Positions 34,605 through 43,373 of a stretch of 62,246 bases of DNA are shown here, piece after piece; within the stretch, counting starts at the first letter, position 1, and each line of letters begins with the position of its first letter. A program made the position numbers and the translations under genes. The notes under the pieces are model-generated. The model had not been told where the DNA came from and searched no databases. It was given only the letters and a program-made list of their open reading frames with translations. The stretch is taken from the NCBI GenBank assembly GCA_016208485.1, contig JACQXY010000031.1:1-62246 (forward strand), given 5' to 3'. This DNA is from Acidobacteriota bacterium. GTDB taxonomy: Bacteria; Actinomycetota; AC-67.

Positions 34605-37439
34605 GTGCCGGCTCCTCACCTGTCCCGCCACGGTGGGCGGATCGCGGCGCTCTCGGCGGTGCTTGCGCTCGCCGCACTCCCCTCCTCCGCTGACGTCGCC
34701 CTCTATCACCTCCTCGGACGCGTTACTGACGCCATCGGGCGCCCCCTGGCCTCGGCGCAGGTCACTGCCGCGAAACTCGCCTGCAACCCCCTCACCGACC
34801 CCGGCTGTGGCTCCCGCTCCACTACGACGGACTTCGCCGGCTCCTATGCGGTCGACGAGGCCACAACGGGGCGCTTCCGCCTCACAGCGAGCCGCCCCGA
34901 TGTGCTGAGCGCCTGGCGCGAGGTGGAGGTTCTCGTTCCTGTGGACACCCAGGTCCCGGACATCGTCCTGCTCTACAGGATCTCGGGCGCGGTAGACCGG
35001 CAGTTCCTCTCCACCGCATCGGCCCCCACCCAGGCGACCCTCTCGGTCTCAAGCTTCGCTCCCCTGCCGGACTCGCCCGGCCAGGCGGGCGGCGCCTCCT
35101 GTGTCTTTGTCACCGACTCGCGCACGGGGCTCGTATCGGCAGCGAGCTACCAGACTGAGAACCCCGACGGCTCAGCGCGCTTCACCTGGGGCCTCTCCAT
35201 CGCCCGGCAGGCGCCCGAGGGTGATTACTCGCTTTCGTTCGAGACGCAGGACTGCTCGTCCGGTGCGGCGCTGAGTCCGCCAGCCTCAGTCCCCTACACC
35301 GTAGACAACACTCCTCCAGAGATCGACCCTCGCACACTCATGCCGCAGGACTTCGGCAACACCGTCCACGAGTCCGGGGTCCTCGCCGTGCGACTTGCGG
35401 ACTCCAGGTCAGGGGTCAATCCCAGCTCGGTCGCTTTCACCCTCACCGACGCCACCACCAACGCGAACTCGACCTACTCAGCGAGCTACGACCCTTCCTC
35501 GGGCTGGGCGAAGACCACCGAGGTCTCTTTCTTGCTTGGGCACTTGTACTCGAGCGCCGTTCAGGCGGCCGACCGCGCGGGCAACGCGGCCGCGCTCGGC
35601 CAGGCCTCTCCCGAATCGCTCGGGGGGTTCCTTCGCATCTCGGTCGCGCCCGGGAGCGCCGGTGCCGAGATCCCGACCACTCCCTGCCGTGTTGTGGACC
35701 AAGGGCCGCTCGGCCCCGGGCAGCAGTCCTCGGTCGGGGCCAAGCGTGTGGTGTGCGAGAACGTCCCGGTGGACTTCGCGGCCTCGGAGGTCTCAGTCTC
35801 CGGAAACCACCACCCGGTGCCCGACACAGCCTTCGTGGAGCAGCAAGCCCCCCTTGAGGGTGCGGTCTTCGTGACCTCGATCGCCGGCGTGGAGATGACC
35901 CAACCCGCGTTCGGCACGGGGGCGAACCTCACGACCTCGATGCCCTATGAGGTGCCCGCGCTCCTCGATGGCCCCACGTCCCTCCCGGTCGCGCCCAAAC
36001 GGTCCGTGATCGCAGAGGTGACGGGAAGCGTCTCGGCGACCTGGCAGAATGCCTGGATCCGGATGACCACCGCCGCGACCACTCCGAGCGTCGCTTCCTG
36101 CAAAGACCCCACGTCCTCGACCGCTCCGGTCCCCTGCACTCCCGATCCACTGCTTCACCGCTACATCGTGGTCCTCCAGGACACGGTGCCGGACCCGGCC
36201 CAGGTTGCCTCCGAGCATGCCGCCAGCTACACGGCCGAGGTGCGTCAGGTCTTTCGGCACGCCCTCAAGGCCTATGCGGCGTACATCCCGGCACCCTCCA
36301 TCCAGGCCGTGGCAGCCGACAGTCGTGTTGCCTTCGTCGTCCGAGACATCGCAGGGACGCTGATGCTCGAGGGATCTCTGCAGACCGGACTCGGGCAGTG
36401 CGGTATCGTGGGTGGCCAGATTCTCCCTTGCGGCGTAAGCAAGATCCGAGCGGTCGGAAAAGCGAACAGAGGTCCGGGGGTCCACGTCGCAGTGCTTGAT
36501 ACCGGCATCGACCTCGAGCATCCGGATCTGGCAGGCAACATCGTTGGGGGCAAGGACTGCGTTGGCCTGACAGGCCCAGATGACACCTGGGGACACGGCA
36601 CGCATGTAGCCGGCATAGTCGCGGCGATCGACAACGACATCGGCGTCGTCGGCGTGGCCTCCGAGGCGCGGCTATGGGCGGTCAAGGTCCTGGATCGGCC
36701 ACCGGGCGTGCCGGCGTCCAATCGCAAGATCAGCCTGTTCACCCTCGCCAGCTTGATCTGCGGCGTCGAGTTCGTGCGCGAGCGGGCTCCCGACCGTCAG
36801 GTCGAGGGAGCAGTCCGGATCGCCAACGCGAGCTGGCACATCCCGGGGCTTGACGACGACAACTGCGGCAGGACGATCCTCGACCCGCTCCACATGGCCG
36901 TATGCGAGGCCATCGACGCGGGGGTGACGTTCGTCGTGTCGGCGGGAAACGATGGCGAGAATCCGGCTGCCGAGCTGCGGGACGTGCGCGGATGGGTCCC
37001 CGCCGCGTATGACGAGGTCATCACCGTGTCCGCCCTGGCCGACTTCAACGGAGCGCCGTGCGGGGTCTCCGGGGACCTCCAGGACGACGCGTTCGCGACG
37101 TGGTCTAGCGTCGCCTACATGCCCGAGGATCTCCTCCACCTCGTAGCAGGCCCGGGCGAGGACATCTACTCGACGTGGGCGGGTGGAGGGTATGCGACGG
37201 CAGGTGGCACGAGCATGTCGGCCCCACATGTGGCTGGGGCCGCCGCTCTCCTCTTGGCGCAGAGATACGCGGCGACCGGCAAGTATCCAAGACCCGACGA
37301 GGTGCTTGCCCGGCTGCTGCAGACCGGCGAGGCGTCCAACGTGGATTTCAGAGGGGAGTGCTCAGGCGGCATTTCGCACGTGGACGCGGACCCGATGCGC
37401 CCACATCCAGAGAGGGTGGTGAGGGCCGATGATCTCTAG
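34605..37439 (+). CDS. Large secreted subtilisin-like serine protease (S8) with mid-protein I9 prodomain
   Basis: A 944-residue exported protease. After a signal peptide (IAALSAVLALAALPSSA) there is a carboxypeptidase-regulatory-like domain (34-110, VTDAIGRPLASAQVTA), Ig-like segments to about 520, and an inhibitor-I9 prodomain (about 525-590, HRYIVVLQDTVPDPAQ). The S8 catalytic domain follows, with D632 (AVLDTGID), H664 (GHGTHVAG) and S870 (GGTSMSAPH). The prodomain in mid-chain implies that activation would shed a 590-residue N-terminal half. The C-terminus overlaps the first small secreted paralog by 11 bases, so they are co-translated; the small proteins may be its substrates or partners (inference). 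Confidence 0.85.
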   Translation: MPAPHLSRHGGRIAALSAVLALAALPSSADVALYHLLGRVTDAIGRPLASAQVTAAKLACNPLTDPGCGSRSTTTDFAGSYAVDEATTGRFRLTASRPDVLSAWREVEVLVPVDTQVPDIVLLYRISGAVDRQFLSTASAPTQATLSVSSFAPLPDSPGQAGGASCVFVTDSRTGLVSAASYQTENPDGSARFTWGLSIARQAPEGDYSLSFETQDCSSGAALSPPASVPYTVDNTPPEIDPRTLMPQDFGNTVHESGVLAVRLADSRSGVNPSSVAFTLTDATTNANSTYSASYDPSSGWAKTTEVSFLLGHLYSSAVQAADRAGNAAALGQASPESLGGFLRISVAPGSAGAEIPTTPCRVVDQGPLGPGQQSSVGAKRVVCENVPVDFAASEVSVSGNHHPVPDTAFVEQQAPLEGAVFVTSIAGVEMTQPAFGTGANLTTSMPYEVPALLDGPTSLPVAPKRSVIAEVTGSVSATWQNAWIRMTTAATTPSVASCKDPTSSTAPVPCTPDPLLHRYIVVLQDTVPDPAQVASEHAASYTAEVRQVFRHALKAYAAYIPAPSIQAVAADSRVAFVVRDIAGTLMLEGSLQTGLGQCGIVGGQILPCGVSKIRAVGKANRGPGVHVAVLDTGIDLEHPDLAGNIVGGKDCVGLTGPDDTWGHGTHVAGIVAAIDNDIGVVGVASEARLWAVKVLDRPPGVPASNRKISLFTLASLICGVEFVRERAPDRQVEGAVRIANASWHIPGLDDDNCGRTILDPLHMAVCEAIDAGVTFVVSAGNDGENPAAELRDVRGWVPAAYDEVITVSALADFNGAPCGVSGDLQDDAFATWSSVAYMPEDLLHLVAGPGEDIYSTWAGGGYATAGGTSMSAPHVAGAAALLLAQRYAATGKYPRPDEVLARLLQTGEASNVDFRGECSGGISHVDADPMRPHPERVVRADDL

Positions 37440-37842
37440 CGGTCGCCGCCGGGAAAGTCGGGGGCGCTGCGGACTGCGCCTCACCGCGGCCTTGGCAGTG
37501 CTTGCGGTGCTCAACGGCGCGTCGCAGGCGCGCGCGGACCATGGCCCTGACTCGAACCCGTGCCAGGGGACCTTTGGGGGCATGGAGGTCGCCGAGGGTG
37601 TCCGGGTTCCCGAGGTTTCCGACGGAGTGATTGTGCCCGTCGTGGATCCTGCGACGGGACCTTTCTATCTGGACGTTCGAGACCTTGCGAGCGCGGACTA
37701 CGGCTGGGCGATCTACGTTTACATGGAGACGAACGGCGTGGCGGGTCTCCAACGCGGTGGCATGGCCAGGATCCAGATCCCTCCGCTCGAAAGTTACGAC
37801 GGATGCCTCGAGGACCGACCACGCGACATGTTGATCTTCTAA
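37429..37842 (+). CDS. Small secreted protein, GPxYLDVRD family, copy 1
   Basis: A 137-residue precursor with a signal peptide (LTAALAVLAVLNGASQARA). The mature part carries NPCQGTFGGM, GPFYLDVRD and METNGVAGLQRGG, shared with the genes at 37.9 and 51.0 kb. Two cysteines flank the core. I do not recognise the family. It begins inside the last codons of the subtilase gene, and the next paralog follows 24 bp later, so the three make one operon. Confidence 0.65.
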   Translation: MISSGRRRESRGRCGLRLTAALAVLAVLNGASQARADHGPDSNPCQGTFGGMEVAEGVRVPEVSDGVIVPVVDPATGPFYLDVRDLASADYGWAIYVYMETNGVAGLQRGGMARIQIPPLESYDGCLEDRPRDMLIF

Positions 37843-37866
37843 CCAACATAAGGAGGTCCCGGAGCC

Positions 37867-38280
37867 GTGGCGAGGAACGTAACCGGGCTCGCGGGGATGG
37901 CCCTCGCAGCGGTGCTGGTCATGCCGATCGAGTCGGGGGCCCACGGGCCGCACCAGGACCCGGACCCCTGCAACGGGACCATCGGGGGGATGCACATCAC
38001 AGAACGGACCCCGAGCCCCCCGGGCATCATCGTCCCCGAGTTCGGGCCCGGAGTGATCATCCCGATCACGGACCCCGACCACGGGCCCCTCTACCTTGAC
38101 GTGCGCGACGTGGCAAGCCACTCCTGGATCGTTGCCATCTATCTCTACCAGGAGACAAACGGCGAGCCCGGACTGCAACGGGGGGGGCTACCCGTCCATC
38201 CCGTCCATCCCGTCCATCCCGTCCATCCCGTCCATCCCGGGCTCCATCCCCGAGGGGGGGGACCCGTGCTGGCCGTCTAG
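37867..38280 (+). CDS. Small secreted protein, GPxYLDVRD family, copy 2, frameshifted at a G8 tract
   Basis: A signal peptide (GLAGMALAAVLVMPIESGA), then DPCNGTIGGM, GPLYLDVRD and QETNGEPGLQRGG, closely matching the copy at 51 kb. In the eight-G run at 38180-38187 the reading frame departs and ends as a PVH repeat. With one G fewer the frame reads YPSIPSIP..., then PEGGDPCW...HDQAVF, ending at 38305. That matches the DPCW...HDTDVF end of the 51-kb copy. The working protein is thus likely 37867-38305 with a G7 tract. A strong AAGGAGGT precedes the GTG. A sequencing error or phase variation is equally possible. Confidence 0.65.
   Translation: MARNVTGLAGMALAAVLVMPIESGAHGPHQDPDPCNGTIGGMHITERTPSPPGIIVPEFGPGVIIPITDPDHGPLYLDVRDVASHSWIVAIYLYQETNGEPGLQRGGLPVHPVHPVHPVHPVHPGLHPRGGGPVLAV
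38180..38187 (+). other. G8 homopolymer at the frameshift of secreted copy 2
   Basis: Eight consecutive G. Seven would restore the frame shared with the paralogs at 37.4 and 51.0 kb, neither of which has a long G run here. A candidate slipped-strand switch. Confidence 0.6.
38194..38238 (+). repeat. Five perfect 9-bp repeats (GTCCATCCC)
   Basis: Five exact GTCCATCCC units. In the restored frame they encode a Ser-Ile-Pro array; in the frame as sequenced they encode Pro-Val-His. A unit of nine bases changes length without changing frame. The paralogs lack the array. Confidence 0.9.
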
Positions 38281-38428
38281 CTCGCATGACCAAGCCGTCT
38301 TCTGATGCTGCCGAACGACACGCCAATTTCTGACCCGACGACCTGGCTGCCCGCCGGGAAGCAGGCCCCCAGTTCCCTCCAGGGGACGGCGTGGCTATGA
38401 TCCGCCGCGTCCGAGCGAGGAGCGCGCC

Positions 38429-39256
38429 GTGCCCAAGGTCGTGATCCACGATTTCCGCGTGACCGACAAGATCCTGGCCGAGACCGACCCCGATGCCGGC
38501 AACGTCGTCTACCTCGGCCGGACCGGCACGGCCGGTCTCCCCTTCGTCGTGCTGCGGCGCGTGTCGGGGCCGAGCGGCTGGTACGTGGATACCTGCGAGA
38601 TCGTCGGACCCGAAAGACATGTCGTCGCCGAGAGGCGCGCCGGCGCGAGGATCGTCGAGACCGCGGAGCGGCCGGTGCTCGCCTCCTGGGAGAAGAAGTT
38701 CGAGATCGAAGGCGAGTCCATGCCCTCGGAGGTGGTCGACGAGCTTCCCACGGTCTCCTTCCCCAAACCCGGCGAGTACGTGCTCCGATACTCCGTATAC
38801 GACGAGCACCTGATCGACGTCCCGTTCTCGGTTCTCGCCGAGGACCCGCCCTACGGCGTCGTCGTCCCCGGCCCACTCGACGCCGCCCTGTCCAAGTCCA
38901 CGATCTGCTGGGTGACGCCCCTCGTGGACGGCGCGCGCGCGACGCAGGCGGTGTGGTACGGATACCGGGACGGCCGCATCCACGTGCTCGTCGGCCCGGG
39001 CGAGCAGCGCGTTCCCGGCCTGACCAAGGCATCCCGCGTCCTCGTTCGCGCTCGCTCGAAGGAGAAGCAGTCCCTCGTCGCCGAGGTGGAGTGCACCGCA
39101 ACCGTGCTTGCGAAGGACGCCGCCTGGGACTCGCTCGCCAAGGAAGCGATGCTCGGGCGGCGGCTGAACCTTCGGGACGGCGAACAGGCCCTGGACCGGT
39201 GGAGACAGACGTGCGAGATCGTGGCCCTGACTCCGCTGCCCACCCCCGGGACGTAG
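38429..39256 (+). CDS. Protein with C-terminal pyridoxamine-5'-phosphate-oxidase-like (split-barrel) domain
   Basis: A 275-residue protein. Residues about 150-275 resemble actinobacterial FMN/F420 split-barrel proteins (STICWVTPLVDG, AVWYGYRDGRIHVLVGPGEQRVPGLTKA, VLVRARSKEKQ, GRRLNLRDG). The N-terminal half (VVIHDFRVTDKILAETDPDAGNVVYL) is a beta-rich domain that I do not recognise. It is probably a flavin- or F420-linked enzyme of unknown substrate. The -10-like TATGAT at 38396-38401 precedes the GTG by 27 bases. Its end overlaps the arsC-like start. Confidence 0.6.
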   Translation: MPKVVIHDFRVTDKILAETDPDAGNVVYLGRTGTAGLPFVVLRRVSGPSGWYVDTCEIVGPERHVVAERRAGARIVETAERPVLASWEKKFEIEGESMPSEVVDELPTVSFPKPGEYVLRYSVYDEHLIDVPFSVLAEDPPYGVVVPGPLDAALSKSTICWVTPLVDGARATQAVWYGYRDGRIHVLVGPGEQRVPGLTKASRVLVRARSKEKQSLVAEVECTATVLAKDAAWDSLAKEAMLGRRLNLRDGEQALDRWRQTCEIVALTPLPTPGT

Positions 39257-39672
39257 CCGGCGGCCGGGTCCCGCGCGCGCTGTTCGTCTGCACTCACAAC
39301 GCGGGCCGCAGCCAGATCGCCGAAGCGCTCTTCAACGCATACGCCGGCGGCCGCGCGCGGGCGACGAGCGCGGGGACCCAACCGGTCGCCGCCCTCAACA
39401 TCGCCGTGGTGGCCGCGATGGCCGAGGCCGGCTACGACATCATCTCGGCGAAACCGAAGCCCCTCTCCGCCGAGATGATCGCCCAGGCCGACCGAGTGAT
39501 CACGATGGGGTGCGGCGACGATCCGTCCTGCCCCGCGGTGGAAGCCGACGAGGATTGGGGCATCGACGACCCGGCCGCGGCGCCGATGCCGAAGGTGCGC
39601 GAGATCCGCGACCAGATCGCGCGGCGCGTGCGCGCCCTACTGCGCGAGATGGGGATCGAGCCCGTCCGCTGA
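39211..39672 (+). CDS. arsC: Arsenate reductase / low-molecular-weight phosphatase family
   Basis: A protein of about 153 residues with the CX5R loop VCTHNAGRSQ, the second and third cysteines in TMGCGDDPSCPAV, and WGIDDPAA. These fit thioredoxin-coupled ArsC, which reduces arsenate to arsenite. The start is uncertain: GTG codons at 39199 and 39211 both lie inside the preceding gene, and the fold itself begins near PRALFVCTHN. No arsenite pump is adjacent. The 3' end overlaps the convergent lipoprotein gene by 36 bases. Confidence 0.8.
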   Translation: MRDRGPDSAAHPRDVAGGRVPRALFVCTHNAGRSQIAEALFNAYAGGRARATSAGTQPVAALNIAVVAAMAEAGYDIISAKPKPLSAEMIAQADRVITMGCGDDPSCPAVEADEDWGIDDPAAAPMPKVREIRDQIARRVRALLREMGIEPVR

Positions 39673-40437
39673 CGGCCGGTCCCAGGCCGCCCTTCCCCTG
39701 CGCCTGCCGGCGAGCCACCAGACCAGCCCGCCGAGCGCGGCGAGCAGCGGCAGGGCGAACGCCATCAGCACGCCGACCCGAAGGCCGGACGAGCGCCCCT
39801 CGAACGCGAGCTTCTGCGCGAGCTCGGGTCGCCACACCGCGCGCCCCCCCGCCGCCACGCCGTCGCCGCGAACGATCGAGATCGCCCCGGGCAGCTCGAC
39901 CGCCACCCGTACCTTCAAGATGCCGAGATCGCGCACGGTGGCGAGCTGGCTCCGGCTCGCCGCGTCGAGCTGCAACTCGCTTCCGAGATCGACCGACCCC
40001 TTGAAGTACGCGGTCTCCCGCATGAGCGAGCGCGACACGCCGTAGTCGAGATCCACCCGGAACAGGTTCTCGACCCGCAACCGCTCCTCCGTTCCGGACG
40101 AGCACCGGAGGCTCGCAAGAACCCGCCCGAATCCGGGACGATCCTCGAACGGCCGCGACGCGGCCAAGCGGAGCCCGCCGGCGGGCGCGGAGCGCTTGAC
40201 GTCCCAGCCTCGCCCCGAAAGGCAGTCGAAGAAGCCGGACAGCGCCGCGAGGCCATCGGTTCCGAGCGTGGGGCTCCCCAGGCCCTGCACCAGCTCCTTG
40301 TCGAGCGCCACCTGCACGGAGAAGACTCCCGCGCCGTCGGCCCGGACCTTGGTCCCGATCTCGACCGTCATCTGGCAGGCAGGGAGCAGGACCAGCGCGG
40401 CAAGCGCCAGGTACCGGATCGCGCGCGGGGTCGGCAT
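39637..40437 (-). CDS. Lipoprotein with C-terminal membrane anchor, LppM-like
   Basis: A 266-residue exported protein. A lipobox is at residues 18-21 (LPAC, lipidated C21), followed by a beta-rich domain (VEIGTKVRADGAGVFSVQVALD, the pattern of LppM-type domains). A C-terminal transmembrane helix (VLMAFALPLLAALGGLVWWLAG) ends in a short basic tail. Two internal cysteines (C72, C112) could pair. It probably works in the envelope; the role is unknown. TAGAAT lies 14 bases before the ATG. Confidence 0.65.
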   Translation of the reverse strand: MPTPRAIRYLALAALVLLPACQMTVEIGTKVRADGAGVFSVQVALDKELVQGLGSPTLGTDGLAALSGFFDCLSGRGWDVKRSAPAGGLRLAASRPFEDRPGFGRVLASLRCSSGTEERLRVENLFRVDLDYGVSRSLMRETAYFKGSVDLGSELQLDAASRSQLATVRDLGILKVRVAVELPGAISIVRGDGVAAGGRAVWRPELAQKLAFEGRSSGLRVGVLMAFALPLLAALGGLVWWLAGRRRGRAAWDRPSADGLDPHLAQ

Positions 40438-40520
40438 GTCGAGGTCGGGGCATTCTACGAGCCGTCCCGCGCGCGGCGCACATTCGGGCGGGCACCGCCG
40501 GAGACGGCACGCCACCCGCT

Positions 40521-41522
40521 CTAGCGCAGAAGGGGCAGGAGCGTCTCGGCGACGATCCGAGGCTGCTCGGGGTCGGAGACCGAGAACGGCGGGCTCCCGA
40601 ACGTGAGGATCAGGTGCTCGACGCCGAGCGCCTCGAACTCTCGCGCGCGCGCCGCGCACTCCTCGGGGGTACCGACGAGCCCGCCGACCGCGTAGTCGTC
40701 GAGCGACGTGCCGTCGAGCGCGCCGCCCGGCGCCCAGCGCTGGAGGGTTCTCCAGCGAGCCTCGAGATCGGCCCGGTCGGAGCCGACGAGCGCGATCAGC
40801 CCGAGCGAGAGCCGCACGGCGGCCGGATCGCGCCCCGCGCGCTCGCAAGTCTCGCGCAACGCGCGCACGCGCGCGGCGTAGTCCTCCGGAGTCCATCGCC
40901 AGGCCGTGTTCCATCCGTCGGCGACCTCGGCGACGACCTGCCGGAGCCTCGGCCCGCCCTTACCCCCGATCCAGATAGGTGGTCTGGGGCTCTGGACCGG
41001 CCTCGGCTCGTTCGGGGCCTCCTCGGCGCGGTAGTGCCTGCCCTCGAAGGAGAACGGGGAGCGCTCGAGCATCCCCCCGACGATGATCGCGCTCTCCCGG
41101 AGGCGCGCGAACCTCTCCGCGGCCGGCGGGAACGGGATCCCCGCCGCCTCGAACTCCGCCGCGTACCACCCCGCCCCGAGCCCCAGATCGACCCTGCCGC
41201 CGGACATCACGTCCAGGGTGGCGACCATCTTCGCGAGAAGGGTCGGAGGACGGAAGGCCTCGCAGGCCACGAGGGTGCCGAGTCTCACCCGACGCGTCGC
41301 TGCCGCGACGGCGGCGAGCGTCGTGAACGCCTCCAGAGAGCCGTAGCGGCGGGTCGGGCCGCCGTACTTGCCGAGATCGAGGAAGAAGTGATCCGACATC
41401 CAGGCCGAGTCGAACCCCCGGTCCTCGGCGTCGCGCGCGAACTCGACAACCGAGTCCAGATCGGCGGGACGGCCGTCGGAGAAGGAGAAGTCGTAGTGCG
41501 GCAGCGCGATCCCGACCTTCAT
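40521..41522 (-). CDS. LLM-class F420-dependent oxidoreductase
   Basis: A 333-residue luciferase-like TIM barrel. The characteristic segments are MSDHFFLDLG, LGTLVACEAFRPPTLLAKM, GLGAGWYAAEFEAAG and PPIWIGGKGGPRLR. It is an actinobacterial-type F420 enzyme of unknown substrate. TAGACT sits nine bases before the ATG, implying a leaderless transcript. It is separated from the lipoprotein gene downstream by about 80 bp. Confidence 0.9.
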   Translation of the reverse strand: MKVGIALPHYDFSFSDGRPADLDSVVEFARDAEDRGFDSAWMSDHFFLDLGKYGGPTRRYGSLEAFTTLAAVAAATRRVRLGTLVACEAFRPPTLLAKMVATLDVMSGGRVDLGLGAGWYAAEFEAAGIPFPPAAERFARLRESAIIVGGMLERSPFSFEGRHYRAEEAPNEPRPVQSPRPPIWIGGKGGPRLRQVVAEVADGWNTAWRWTPEDYAARVRALRETCERAGRDPAAVRLSLGLIALVGSDRADLEARWRTLQRWAPGGALDGTSLDDYAVGGLVGTPEECAARAREFEALGVEHLILTFGSPPFSVSDPEQPRIVAETLLPLLR

Positions 41523-41613
41523 CGGAGCGCAAGTCTACCCGCGCGCGACCCGAGATCGCGCCGCCGTCAACGGCGACGGCTCGGATGTGTATCCGGGCCG
41601 AACGTGTCCCCCT

Positions 41614-43119
41614 CTACCACATGTAGTCCTCGCAGGGGCTCCCCCACGGGTAGCCCGGTGCGAAAGGTGAGAGGACGGTCACGCCGAACCCGCTGCCCCC
41701 GACGAGCACGTAGTGAGAGACCGTCGCGTGGTTGTTCCAGTAGACGCGGTCCCAATTGGGGCAGGCGCGCCCCTGCACCACGACATCCCCGATCGTGCCG
41801 AAGCCGTTCCACGGCACCGACACGGTCCCGGAGCCGCCGGCTGGAAGGGTCAGGTAGTCGTAGCCGAGGAACGCCCTCTCCTGGTCGCTGCTCGAGGTAA
41901 CCCAAGCCTCGATGGGAGAGGTGCCCTCCGCCGTCCCGATGTTTGCCACGTGGACGTCCACGCGGCGCGTCCAGCCGGTCGGAACGAGCGCCCCGTAGGC
42001 GGTCTGCAGAGGCACGTCGCTCACGGAGATCTCGGTGATGGCGAAGTCGGGAGAGGGGTGCCGAGGAAGCGTCGCGTCCACACCCGGCGCCGGCGCCCCC
42101 TGGACGACCGACACGGGATCGGCCCGAGCGAATGACGCCTTGCCGTCGAACCAGACCGATTCATAGGTCCACGACCACCCGCACTCCGCGAACTCGATCT
42201 TGTACTGGCCGCTCCGGAGTCCTCCGAGCAGGTACTCACCCTGCCGATCCGCCCACGCCACCCATCCGGCCGGTTCCCCAGTGACGTGGTAGGCAAACAC
42301 ACACGCGTCGGGGATCGGGTCTCCCTCGACGTTGGTCACCCTCCCGTCAACCCAGCCTCCCGGGGCCAGGACGGCGTCGATGCCCGGCGTCTCGACACCC
42401 TCCGCGACCGGCACCGCATCCGCCGACGCGAAATCGGGCTTGTCGTTGAACCACTCCTCCGCCCACCCACCCGGCGGCCACGCCCGCGCCGAGGAGAAGC
42501 CGACCCGCGGGGGCTCGGAAGCCCTGTTCATGCCGGCCGGGCGGGAGAGCATGACGGCCCAGCCGCAGTGGCCGTCGCTGAAGTGGACCTTGTAGCTGCC
42601 CGCGCGCAGCACCCCGATCCGGTAGCGGCCCGCCGCATCGGTGAGGCCCCAGGAGACCTCGGATCCCGCGGGGTCGACCACGCTCGCGCAGATAGCGTCG
42701 ACCCCGCCCGCGCCTTCGCCCGTCACCGTCCCGGTGACCGAGCCGCCGAGAGTCAGCGCTGCGTCGACGTTCGAACGTGTCTCGCCGTCCGCAATCTGGA
42801 GGACGGTGGCCGACTCCCAGTCGGGAGCGTTGTCGTACCACTCCGGCAAGTAGGAGGGTTCGTCGTTGCAGTCCCAGAAGTTCACCCTCAAGTCGCCGGC
42901 ATTTACCTGGAGCGCGTAGGTCCCGTCGGATGCCGTCCGGGCGGTGTTGTCGCGCCCGTACTCGATGTTCATGCCCTCGACGCAGATCCCGCCGATGCCC
43001 GCGCCCAGCTCGCTGGTGACGGTCCCGGTGATGAAGGTGCCCGACTGGGCCGCAGCGGGAACCCCGACGAGGATCGCGGTCAGGGAAGCGAGAGCGAGGA
43101 GAATCCGTCGCATGCGCAT
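41614..43119 (-). CDS. Secreted protein with three carboxypeptidase-regulatory-like repeats
   Basis: A 501-residue exported protein. The signal peptide is RILLALASLTAILVGVPAAA. Three beta-sandwich repeats follow, beginning ITGTVTSELG, VTGTVTGEG and VDGRVTNVEG. Each has a conserved Cys pair, and each ends in a W(Y/F) segment such as EWYDNAPDW, EWFNDKPDF and VWFDGKASF. The C-terminal 150 residues resemble a CARDB-like fold (DFAITEISVSDVPL). It is likely an extracellular or surface adhesion-type protein. A strong GAGGAAAGGC Shine-Dalgarno fixes the ATG. An inverted repeat (GGCGTT...AACGCC, 43142-43163) lies in the leader. Confidence 0.75.
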   Translation of the reverse strand: MRMRRILLALASLTAILVGVPAAAQSGTFITGTVTSELGAGIGGICVEGMNIEYGRDNTARTASDGTYALQVNAGDLRVNFWDCNDEPSYLPEWYDNAPDWESATVLQIADGETRSNVDAALTLGGSVTGTVTGEGAGGVDAICASVVDPAGSEVSWGLTDAAGRYRIGVLRAGSYKVHFSDGHCGWAVMLSRPAGMNRASEPPRVGFSSARAWPPGGWAEEWFNDKPDFASADAVPVAEGVETPGIDAVLAPGGWVDGRVTNVEGDPIPDACVFAYHVTGEPAGWVAWADRQGEYLLGGLRSGQYKIEFAECGWSWTYESVWFDGKASFARADPVSVVQGAPAPGVDATLPRHPSPDFAITEISVSDVPLQTAYGALVPTGWTRRVDVHVANIGTAEGTSPIEAWVTSSSDQERAFLGYDYLTLPAGGSGTVSVPWNGFGTIGDVVVQGRACPNWDRVYWNNHATVSHYVLVGGSGFGVTVLSPFAPGYPWGSPCEDYMW

Positions 43120-43373
43120 TGCCTTTCCTCCTCTTGGGAGACCGGCGTTTCCGATCGGGAACGCCCTTATCAGGCCTAAACCAGGTGAGTTTAGCACTTG
43201 CTGCAAGAGCGAACTAGGCCCCGAATAAGCACAGATCCAGGCCCCCTCAGGCGCGAGCCCCTGGGCGCTCCCCCAGTGGAAGTTGGGACCGTCCAGCGTG
43301 CATGATGGCCACTGATGGCCAACGCCTCGCGTGGTACCGTGGAGAAGTTTCCCCGACTTGGAAGGTAGGAATC

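Noticed and set aside
38254..38261. Second G8 run in the secreted paralog as another frameshift
   Set aside because: The frame on both sides of it agrees with the paralog at 51 kb, so the run is part of the normal coding sequence.
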